Made by a program: the position numbers and the translations under genes. 64,000 bases of DNA from positions 943,501-1,007,500 of the forward strand of contig NC_059388.1 of assembly GCF_019703515.2 (NCBI RefSeq), given 5' to 3'. The notes beneath the pieces were generated by a model, which had not been told where the DNA came from, made no database searches, and saw nothing but the letters and a program-made list of their open reading frames with translations. The stretch is from Myxocyprinus asiaticus (lineage: Eukaryota > Chordata > Actinopteri > Cypriniformes > Catostomidae). Numbering within the stretch: position 1 is the first letter of the stretch; every line of letters begins with the position of its first letter. Positions 11,238 to 23,200 of the stretch are shown in pieces.

Positions 11238-14200
11238 TCAAATTTAACTTTTCATGATTAAGGCTTTATTCAAAGATTTGTCAGAGTATAGAATTGTGAA
11301 TTCAGTAATGTAGATCGAACTAAATCCATACGCCCTTTATATATATATATATATATATAAAATATTTCAAAATAATCGTTAGTTGCAGCCCTAATAATAA
11401 TAATAATGAAATGCATAAAATAGATAGTCTAAATGGATGAATAGATTAATTAGTAAACAAATAATGTTATTTGTGCGGGCAAGTTGGTAACAACAAAGTG
11501 GTGGCATGATTGATGCAGACGACTGTATAAATTAATATTAGAGAGAGAAGAAAAAAGTAATTAACTTGCTACCGTGCATGAAAATCATCCGCATAGGCCT
11601 ATACTGGCTCATCATCCTACATTTACATTTATTCATTTTGCAGATGCTTTTATCCTCATCTCCTCTTCCTCTCTGACACTCAAAGTCTCTCTCGCCAGCA
11701 CTAAGTTGTGGCACTGCACATACAGCATTGCTGTCACCATTATCACTTTTGAGAGTAAAGAGCAGACCTCCGCTTTATTGGTAAATGTCCTTAAAGCGCA
11801 TCTTCCAAACGTCTCCTTATACTGCGCTCTGCAATAACACATTAAACCTCGTAATATTCAATGAATGCATGTAATTAGCAGGATCAACACACAGGGCCTC
11901 CACTGTTTTCACTAATCCTGGAAGTTTATATCGAGAATATATTATATTATATCGAACGAAATATTACAATTGCACACCTGATTATGGAAGCAGATTGTGT
12001 AAAAGAAATAGATCTTTCTGAACAAAATTATTGTAAAAACAATATGTAAATAGTTAATTAGGTTGAATATTTAAGAAAATATTTTAAAACAAATTTTAGC
12101 AAGGTAAATTACAAATGATTGTAAAATTAGACACAAATATAATGAAGTTACAATGATGAAGAGCACTATACAGTCACATTTCAGCACTGTCACATGGACA
12201 GCGTCTCTCTTAAGTAGCACTTAAAGCGCATCCTCGCACGTTCATGTTAAGTGCAGTTTTGGGAAACACAAGTAAAAAATAACAAACGTTCTTAAAATTG
12301 CTCATAAAAAACGCTCTTAACCGCTAAGATCGATCATTATTGGGAAACGGGATCCTGTTCTGTTATACCATGTATAAATCCAAATACTTGATGAGAGTGA
12401 TAGCACAGTTGCAATAAACATGGAGCAGTCATACCTTCTGAATAATAAATGTTAATACATTTCACTATCAAAAGAAGAAAAATTCATCTTAACAGTGGTG
12501 AACTTTTATTCAATCGCACAGCACTGAGGAAGAACAGAATACGGTGCGGGTTGACCAATCAGAAAAGAGACGTTTCATGGCCATCCACATGTGAATCAGA
12601 AATTCAAGCAGTAATCTCATTTTCTATTTGTAACTATATATATATATTTCACAATAATTTTTTTTATTTTGTTTTTATTACGTACCTATAGAAAATGAAC
12701 ATTTTTGTTTTAATTTTTTATAGTGTAAGTTTTCATCATTATAACACCACAGTTAGTTCTATCTACCTACAGTGACGCACTACACTTTATCAAAAAATGC
12801 TAAAAAAGTGACCTGTGATGGGTTGATTTACGTCAATCAGACAGTCACTTGTCAGATTATACAGAGATAATCTAAAGTCAGGTTTGAGAGATTCATTAAA
12901 TGAGACTGTTCATTCAAACATTTATTGAATATTCAAAAACTAAACTCATTTTCTCTGTAACTGGACCATTTTACTTTTTATATACTTTTTAAGTTTTCAC
13001 TGATAATTTTAATCTTTGATATTTTTTTGTGAACAATAATAATCTTTATCTAGTTATGAGTTTTAGTGACTCTATGTAGCTAATATGAAGTGTTTTTTGA
13101 TTAACAGAAATCTCTGAACTTAAAGCTCTGATTTTATTATTTTTTAGAAAAAAAATAGATAAATAATATGCCCTCATAAAGAAAAAAAAAAAAAAAGCCC
13201 CTCAAAATCGATTCCAGAGGTCTAAAAATCCATTTCAGAGGGCAAATATAGCCCCTCTGAGTTATCCGATCAAAGGCATAAGTATGGCATAAGAGCAAAG
13301 TGTTCAGGAAACCTTTGAAAATGGTAAATGTATGTTCTATTCAGTTTGGTGACACTAGCGGTGCAGAAATGACACACATCAGCTTCAGTATTCACCTGTG
13401 CGTGCCCATATAGAGGACTGACTGCTCAGCGTCCCTCTCCTGCTCATGACTGTGATCTTATAGAGCGTTCCCGGCAGCAGGTGTGTGAAGGACGAGCTGT
13501 GATCATCATTTCCAAGCGTCCTGCGTGACTGTAGAGTTTCACTCTGATCATACAGAGACAGCTCATACTCGTCCACCTGACCCGCCGCTGCAGTCCAGCG
13601 CAATGAGAGTTCACTGCTCGTGTTGGAGATTAAACGCAATCCAGATACTGCCGCTGGACCTGGGGAAACAACATGAGTTTTATCTAGTAAACTGTCCTGC
13701 AACCATAGATGCTGGTAAAGGCTTTGCTCACATAATGATCCACACCGAATCTGTGCGTTTCTGCACATTTCAAGTAAAATCAAGCTTGCCATTGTACACC
13801 ACAATTATTGTGTTGTTTTCAGCAGCTTTGGAGCGGTTCTCATGCATTGTGAAGGCAAAGTGCTGCAGGTTTACCCATTCGCACAATTCCAAACATCTGA
13901 ATCCAAACATTGAAAGTTATTTTACAAATCTAAAAATGCAACACTGTATCACAGAAATGTACTTGGCTACAATGGCTGTCAGAAATGATTTTAAAATTAT
14001 GATATAAAATCACTTTTATGTAATTTCAACTGGTTGTACACCAAAAGGGGGCCCCCAGCTGGACAGTTGCTTGGGGCCTTGGAAATCATAACTTCACTGT
14101 AAATGAGCGGCTTGGTTACATTTGGTACAATTACCACACATGAAAGCCTCCTTTTTTTTAAAAGCATAAATCACCCGCAAAACACACAAACGCAGTTTAG

Positions 14201-17200
14201 GAGATTGCACAAGCAAATTAGTACCCTTTATAAGGGATCCTAGTAATTTAGGGACTAAGTGTACACTTAAATATCATCAAATGACATAAGATAAGAACTC
14301 TATAACTCTAAATATTACTCTTGAAACTCAACATGAAATGTCATTCACAACCCTTATTTCAGGACATTTTCAGTGGAACACGATGGGATTTGATTTTATC
14401 CATGGGGAATTAATTAGATGGTGAAAAGTGACATTTTTGTGTTTGTTTGGTGATGGAAAAAAGATGTTTCAGAGACAGATTATGAAGACAAACATTTTCT
14501 TTGAAATAATATGTACTGATGAATCGTCCACAATCAGACTAGGAAACCAGGAATGTGCGTTAAGAAAGTAAATTTGGGCTATTTTGATTTTTTACGACTT
14601 TGACTTTAAACAAACACATTTTAAAAAATGCAAAAATATTTTTTGTTTGAGCTCAGCAAGTGCAGATACTTGTAAGGCTTAGTTATAAGTTTACAGCCAT
14701 TTTAAATTAAAATAAGCTTCAGTTATCTTGTGTAAAATGTAATTACTGTGTAATTATTTTGTGTAGCTGCTTGTAATTACACATTGTTAAAGTTATTACC
14801 ACTGTAATAACATGTTTTTTAAATAACAAACATTGTAAAATAAAGGTTTCTTTTTGTTTGTTTGACACTGGAATCCTAAGGACATAATAAACAGTGATAA
14901 AATATTTGCTTTAATATTCGTATCTTACGTGTTAATCCCTTCGCAGTGAGCTCTTTGCTTTTGGCAATGCCACTGATGGTCTGTACATAGACTTTGTACC
15001 AGCTGCCTGGAGTTAAACTCTTAAACAGATGGCGGTTGGAATCAGCGGGCACAGAGGTATTGGCGATCACTCTGTCACGGTCATCTTTTAACTGCAGTCT
15101 GTATTCATCATAAACACCCACTGCAGCCATCCATGTGACCAGTAGACAGTCAGTGCTGTCAACATTATCTGCCTGTATACCTGTGACTGTAGAAGGGACT
15201 GAAACACACACACACACTTAAAAAACATTAAATATTCAGACTTCATAGCAAGTATTACCAAAAAAAAATAAAATAAAAAAAAACTCTTTAAAGACAATTG
15301 CTATTGTCTCTCAAGCCATAATAAACAATTCTACTGTTTTCATATTATCATCGCCCTCGTCAATGGTGCCTCTCACCTGTTCTACCGCTGGTTGTGCGGT
15401 CATTTGTTAACGCTCCACTGACTGAATGCACAGTGACCGAATACAGTTGACCAGGTAACAGCTGGTGAAACTCTGTTTGTGTGATGTGTTTAGGGACATG
15501 TCTGATGTCCTGAATATGTGTCCCCTCATACAGAGACACAGAGTAGAAGTCCACATCTCCATCACCAGCTGACCAAGAGACTGTGAGACTGCCGTCTGTG
15601 GTACCAGTGTTGAGATGTAGAGTTTCAACCTGACTGGGAACTGTGGTGTGGTGTGAAGGGAAACATCACAAAGCTCTTACTGGAAGATATTTAACTGTGA
15701 TAATAAAATATATATATTTTTTTACTAGGAATGTCAATTATAATATTGAATTATAGAATAATGCACTTAAAAGATGATACAGTGATAAAAATGCCCCCTG
15801 ACCCGTATGTAAATTCCGTAATAAGGAATTTTCCTACCATCAAAGCAAATTCAAGCTTGAAGAAACACCTTCATATATTTGTGAATGTGAACGGCCCTTA
15901 ATTCTACCTCAGATAAATTAACAAAATCAGTCACAAAAATGGAGTGATGTGGACTGACAATATAATGACTTCTAAAGCCACATATTGTAATGTCTATTCA
16001 GTGCTTTACTCGTCAATAATGTCTTTGTCTTGTCTTCATTTGGGTGCTTTTCTTGGCGAATATTGATAAATGGGGTTAATTTGGTTAATACATCGTCATA
16101 AAAAATCGATTATAAATTTTAAGCCCTAGTTTTAATTTAAATTCTGGGAATTTAGGTTAAAAATATAACACATCATGAGGTACTTTTAGTGCTAAACTGT
16201 GATTTTTCAGTTTAAATTTAGCACAAATGTAACTTTTCATTTTAACTTGTATTTAAGTATTTTACTCGTATTTTATCACCATCTTACAAAACATGTCCAG
16301 GTCACATTTTACTCCAAGATCAAGAGAAAGAAAGAAACAAAAATTATCCTATATTTCACAAAAAGAAAAATGATTCCAAATTATAGACCATTAAGATTTT
16401 TGTATTTTTATGTATTTTTTCATGACCATTTTTCATCCCACCACCAAAAAAATTAGTGCAATGCACCCGAATGTTTTACGTTTGAGTTTATTTATTGTTT
16501 TTTCATTCTTTGTACAAACTCTTGTTTAATATTTAAATCAATATTTTTATTTATCAACATTAATATTTTAGGTTTACATTTATTTGAATGCATATAGGAA
16601 AGTTTTTCAGCTTTTTTAATAACCTTTTTATTATATATAAGAATTAGCCAAACGCTGTTTAAAATAGTTTTATATAGACTATAGCATGTCACACTGCAAG
16701 ATATGTCAACTTTCCAAAAGTATTTCATGTCAACAACCCATTAATAAAAGGCAGTGCAACAAATACATTGGATAAATACTTTTAAATTTTAATAATATTT
16801 TTTTTTACCTGTACGTCCTTCAACAATCTCAGCACGCTGGTATGACCCGCTGTGAGTCGACAACACAATCTTGTAGAGCCGTCCTGGTGTGAGCGCAGTG
16901 AAGATATGCTCCCTCACTGTGCTACTCACATTTTTAGCTGGTAACACCTGTGTGTCGTTGAAGAAAATCTGAACCTCATACTTATCAACATCTCCTGGAG
17001 CAGACGTCCAGTTTACTCTCAAAAATGTGCTCCCACGCTCCGCCAGGGACAAATTACCTACAGCACCCGGAACTGAAAAATATAAGAATGAAATAAGATC
17101 ACCTTTATTTTAGCCCACTGAATACAACCTCACTAGGATCTTATTTAACCATTTCAAGTTCATACTAAACATTGTTTTCCCTTTCAAGAAAGTAACTTCG

Positions 17201-20200
17201 ACGCTTTGTCAGAAGCTGACGCTATGGGAGCACCCCCAAGGGGGCGTTGACTTTGATGCTTGGCACTCCACCTATGCTGACATCGTGGGCATATCTGACG
17301 CAGTGCCTCAATCCTTCCTTTCAGAGAGCCAAGGTTACGAGAGTAACCAAGATGTTTTTCCCATTCCGATATAAGCCTAAGTTACTTTGTCCCTAAGTTA
17401 CTTTGTGTAATTGTATAATTAATTTACAATAAGCTATCATCTAGCTCCAAGTTCAGAAAAAAGTAAACAGAATGTTAGAACTTGTAGCAATATTTTAAGC
17501 AGCCAGATCTCATGTGGCAACATATTTGCAAAATGATATTACAGTATGTGGTTCATTACATATATTGTGGAAATTCTAAGGTGAAATGTCCACTGTGTGG
17601 TGCTAAAAGCTAGGTACATTTTTTCTGAAATAGATGAGGTTATAAAAGGTCTATTGAGTTTCAAATCAACAACACCTGCCTCCATACCCTAAACCTTAAA
17701 CCTAACCGAAAATGTCAGATTAAAAACAAACTTTCTGAAGCAACCACATTCTTTTGACACATTCGGCTCAGGTGTTGACTCGCATGCTCTTCGGGACTTC
17801 ACCCTGGTCTATCAGTTGAGCTAATACGCAATTTGATCACACTTGAGCAAGCTTGTAAACGTAGTTGGTTATGGAATGAAAACATTAAATGTATCGGATT
17901 ACATGAATGAAATATAAGTAACTTTCTAGTCAATATTTCTCTCTCCTCGTCCACCATCTTGGATGAATTGTTTTTACTGATACTGCCCACCTCAGCGTTC
18001 ATGTCAGGAGCATGAATATGATGCCTTAAAATACTGTCTATGTTAGCAGCTTACTGAATTTGGAAGAGTCAATGAAACAGAGTAATAGAGAAAACATGAC
18101 ATCACTCACATGTTCGGCCAGGTATAGAAACGGTAGAGTTGTAGTGTCCACTCCAGGTGCGTATAGTCACAGTGTAGAGACGTCCAGGAATCAGATCACT
18201 GAACACACACTCGTTGTGTGATCTATTCAGTTTATGATGCTGCAGAAGTGTGCTGTTATATTCAATCGCTGCTTCATAATAGTCATAATCTCCAGACGCG
18301 TGGTTCCAGTAGACTTTGAGGAAGTCATCTCTGGCTGAGTGGATTGCAGTGGGATTCTGTACTGCTGATGGCTCTAGATGAGGAAATGATACAGCAGCAG
18401 TGATTTATATGACTCTATTGAAGTTCAGAGTATTTGGACAACAAAATCCTGCAAACACATCTCGACATTCTCAATAAGGAATTACCGTAAGTACAAACTA
18501 CGTTTAAAAGTTCACCCAAAAATGAACATGCTGTCATCATTTACTCACCCTCATGTCATTCCAAATTCTTCTGTGGAACACAAAAGGATATTTTTAAAGA
18601 ATGTTGTGATCCCTGATTTGGATACAGCAGCAGTTGATAGTGACTCACTTGAAGGAGCAAAAAGTGTCATAAAAGTAGTCCATACGACTTGTGTGGAGTC
18701 AAGATTGGCAGAACTCAATATTTTCATTGTTAAATAACTTCAATTGCAGTTTGTTTCCCAACAAAATCTATTGAATGCCTTCAGAAGACTTGTAATATGG
18801 CACAAGTTGCATGGAGTACATTTATAACCATTTTTGGGTGCTTTTTATGCTTTAGAGTGAACAAAAACCTGTTAAAACTGCCATTCTATGGAAATCAGCG
18901 ATTACAGCATTCTTTAAAATAATAATAATAATTCCTTATATTTATATAGCGCTTTTCTAGGCACTCAAAGCACTTTACATAGCACAGGGGGAATCTCCTC
19001 AACCATCACCAGTGTGCAGCATCCACCTGGATGATGCGACGGCAGCCATAGTGCACCAAACACCCACCACACACTAGCTATATTGGTGTAGAGTAGAGTG
19101 GTGTAGCCAATTCAGGGAAGGAGATTATTAGGAGGCCATGATAGATAAGGGCCAATGGGGGGAATTTGGTCAGGACACCAGGGTTACACCCCTACTCTTT
19201 ACGAGAAGTGCACTGGGATTTTTAATGACCATAGAGAGTCAGGACCTCGGTTTAACGTCTCATCCAAAAGACAGTGCCTTTTTACAGTATAGTGTCCCCA
19301 TCACTATACTGGGGCATTAGGACCCACACAGACCACAAGATGAGCACCCCCTGCTGGCCTCCCTAACACCACTTCCATCAGCAACCTTAGTTTTCCCCAG
19401 GAGGTCTCCCATCCAGGTACAGAGCAGGCTCAACCCTGCTTAGCTTTAGTGGGCAACCAGGCAAGAGCTGCAGGGTGATATGGCATTTCTATTTGCGTTC
19501 CACAGAAGAAAGAAAGTCATATGGGCTAGAAATTACATGAGCGTGAGTAAATGATGACAGAATTATCATTTTGGGTGAACTATTTCTTTAAATGGGTGAA
19601 AAAAATAAAATATTTATCATAAAATCTATCATGTCCAGGTCTATCATGATACAATTGCTAACACTTTACTTTTAGAACAGATTTAACAGTTTTCCAAGTA
19701 TTTGACCTTTAATTCTCCAGCATGTTTATGATTGAAAAATATTACATAATAATTCATCGTAACAATATCATATATGTACTACTGTATATATCAAATATCA
19801 ATTTTAGACAAGTTTTCTAAGCTAAGCAAAAATTCATCGCTCAACCTTTTTTTTAATATTCACACAATGGAGTCAATTCAGTAAATCATATAATCTATTC
19901 CAAAAGATTTTTTTTTTAGCTGTTCCATCTTGATTTTTTTTTTTTTATATGGTATTCATGGTATATTAAATATACTACATTACATAGAGATGGCAAATTT
20001 TTTTATTATTATTCTGATTATACCAACAAATATTTCATGAATATCAACAGTCCTCGTTTGTTTTGAATTTAAAACTTTCACTTACTGTTTAAAACAACAG
20101 TGGTGAAATTTTACAAACCTAAATGCCCAGCATTGCAACGTTTTTCCAAAATTCACTCCAAAACAAAATGTGTATTTTTATAATCAGTGGCTTCCTAAAA

Positions 20201-23200
20201 AACACTTTCAAGGAGGAGAAAAAAAAAAGATCAATGCTTGGGTCTCTTAGGGTAAGAAACTTTTCTGATCAGTTCAACCTTAGCAACTGTTGCTGTTCGC
20301 CATATTATCAGAGGTACTTTTAATCTTTTCTAATGTATACAGAAGTATGTTATGTTTTGGATAGTTATAAATGTATTTTTACAGAAATGATCCAAAACTT
20401 TAGTGACATAAGGTACTCAGAGAAGATACACACAGCATTATGTTAATGAGAATTGGGGGCGGGATGTTTGATTGTCATTTAAATAAAGTAACAATGCAAA
20501 AATTCTTATTGATTCTAAAAATAGGCTTACTTTCTTTTGATTTGGGGGTGAGATATGATTCAGACATTAGTTTCCTAATGAAATATGAAACAAAATATGA
20601 CACAAATAATGCAATAAAAGAGTTATTACTCTCGAAACATCTTACGTGTTCTCTGGTGTAAAATGCTTTGGTTTGTGTAACTGCCACTGTGTGTGCTAAT
20701 GCAGATGGTGTACAGTCGACCGGACACAAGACTGCTGAACACACACTCTGTAGTCACTTTAGACACAGTGAGTGTGTGTATGGTCTTCTCCTGGTCCTTC
20801 AGCATCACCATATAACTGTCCACATCTCCTTCTGCAGCTTTCCATGACACATTAAGAGAGTGTGGTGCATTATTAGTGACTATGATGTCAGATACAGCAG
20901 CGGGAACTAAAAACCAGAAAAAGAGAAGAGTAACAGTCACAAAAACGAGTGATAGACACCAGCCTAGTAATTATCAATTTGTGAAAAATTAACATTACTT
21001 TTATTTACATGGCTGATGTTTTTATCCAAAGTGACTTACAGTGCATCCATTGTGTGTTCCCTGGGAAAACAATAAGCTAACCCTTACAAAAAATCTAAAC
21101 TAGCCGCAAACTTGCCGCTCGTTAATTTCACATGCAAATGAGTTTTTGATTCGCTGCAAATGTTTGCCAGACGTTTGCAGATCTTCGCCGGTGGTGGTGA
21201 AACTCCAGCAAACCTTTGGCAACAATGGACAATTTGCCGCAAGTTTGCCGCAAAGCTCATTTGTGTGAAAATTATCAGTGGCGAATTTGAGTTAGGTTTG
21301 TGGCAAATTTGGCATGAACTCTCGATTTTCATAAGGGAGTCTAAAAAAGGTGTTCACTGCTGTCTGAAATGCTTGAATTTCTCAGAAATTCTTGAATGCC
21401 ATTTTTACAATTCTATTTTCTAATATTGATGTATACTCTATTCTAAGATTTCTTGACCAGAATTAGCTGCAACAAGGATGACTTTGTTTTTCACACACAA
21501 CTATGGGTTTAGTGTCTCTGTATACACTGTATTGACCTGAAGCTGTCATATATCTGTATTCACTGTCTCAAAGGTCAGTGTTGTTTAATGTGCAGATCAT
21601 ATGAGTTATGAATTATTAAAAAAAGAAATATGAATAGAAAAATCTAATCAGCTCTTAAAACACTGAACATAAAGGATACACTCCCATTAGCTCCAAAACA
21701 TGAAAGAGCATTGAAATGAAATATTAAAATCTACTGTGACTGTAGACTGTAGAGACCTGTATGACCGAACATAGTCACCAGACAATTGTTTAAAATGTTT
21801 TCTAGCAGTGTTTGTTGTGTGGATATCTTTTTTTGTTATTTACTATGACTTTTGTATTTAGGTCTGTTTTATAATTAACACACATAATTGTTCTCATTAA
21901 AGAACTGTATTTTAATGAATAACGAAGAGAAATGCTGTTTTGAAATGGTTAAATGTAAAAATAATCCACCTGAAAATGATTTCCAGGGGACAAATATTGT
22001 CTTTTAATATAAAAGTGCATTTCTGACAGTAAGCTTATGTTATTTTCTGTATGTTTAAAGTTGTTTTAGAGTGTGACTACTTCATTGTTTAGACCACTTC
22101 ACAAGAGTTCATAAATTTCTGGCTCAAAATAGAAAACCCATTTCAGCTCAGCAGGATGTGTTTAATACAACATGCTCCTTTTATATCAAGCTTCCTGAAA
22201 TTCCACAAATCCCCTTTGTATTGGAACAGGGAATTGCTTTGCAGAGATTATATCATGAATTTAATATCTGGGAAAATAGTTTACCACTGCTTTGTATATG
22301 TTTGATAGCACATTCTATCAAGCCTGTTTAAAATGCACTATAAATGTATAAATATTATATATATTGCTTTTGTTATATCTTTTCATAATTGTAAAAAAAA
22401 AAAAAAACGTTTAGTACATTATCATACTTATTAATATTTAAAATACTAATACTACATGAATAGTCATGGTTAAATCTTTGAAGAATATAATGCAGTATAA
22501 CATTATATAACATGACATTTGGTGTAAATCGTGTTTTAAATGCATCATTTAATGTATTTAAAGCACTATTGCAGAGCTATTCGATTCTTTTCTTGGAGAG
22601 TCATGTCTTGCAAAGTTTACTTCCAATTCTGCTAATTTTCAAGAAATCCAAATGTTAAAGTGTATCGCCTTACAAGTCATTCGCTATAGTAAAAGAGTTT
22701 AGATGTCATAAGATAGGGCAAAAAGGAAGTAAGTGTGTAAAGTAACTGTGTATGAACTGATAATCTGACGTTTTACTCATGATTTGTGTGAAAGTAAATG
22801 TCACGTCCACACTAATAGGTTTTCGTTGAAGAACACATATTTTTTTCTACATTTTGGCCTTAAGTCCACTCTGAGACAGTGTTTTTGTCCAGCGAAAACT
22901 GAGTTTTTCGAAAAATCTCTCCCAAGTGGATAAATTAAAAAATGCTGTGTTATAGTGTGGACTGGGAAACAGAAATATCCGATAACGATGATGTATTTGT
23001 TCTTATGTAATGCAGTCATGTGATCATTCAACCCAAAAAAAAATCAAGACAGTGGCCCATGATGTATTGCTGTTGCTGTGCCAGCTACCAAGAGTTGTTA
23101 AAGTTAAATGTTACTTTGTACAACCTTCACATTACATTCCTTCAAAGGCGATGAAAAGTTTACTCGGAATAGCTGTCCGGCTATGGTAGGGTGACCATAT

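Larger units (their letters stand above)
8124..11391. mobile_element. hAT-like element, interrupted
   Basis: The left terminus tagggctgcaac and right terminus gttgcagcccta are perfect 12-bp inverted ends of a common hAT-type repeat. It is inserted in a TAA microsatellite, which remains on both sides (8,092-8,123 and 11,392-11,406). A long LTR-like segment and a Tc1 MITE sit inside. No transposase reading frame was found. Confidence 0.7.
7803..12352. mobile_element. Outer DNA element split by later insertions
   Basis: The left side has two end-like motifs, ggcctcatttcccaaaagc (7,804) and ggcccgtttcccaaaagc (7,876). The right side ends ttattgggaaacgggatc (about 12,352), the inverted counterpart. 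The left and right arms share diverged inverted sequence such as gctcata and cttaagaac. The hAT element at 8,124 lies within. Confidence 0.5.

Noticed and set aside
13525..14007. 160-codon plus-strand frame
   Set aside because: It starts as the antisense of the FN3-13 exon and continues into intron; no domain is present.
19385..19490. 5S rRNA gene
   Set aside because: Diverged from 5S, lacking a proper end, and followed by the SINE3 body and L2-type tail.
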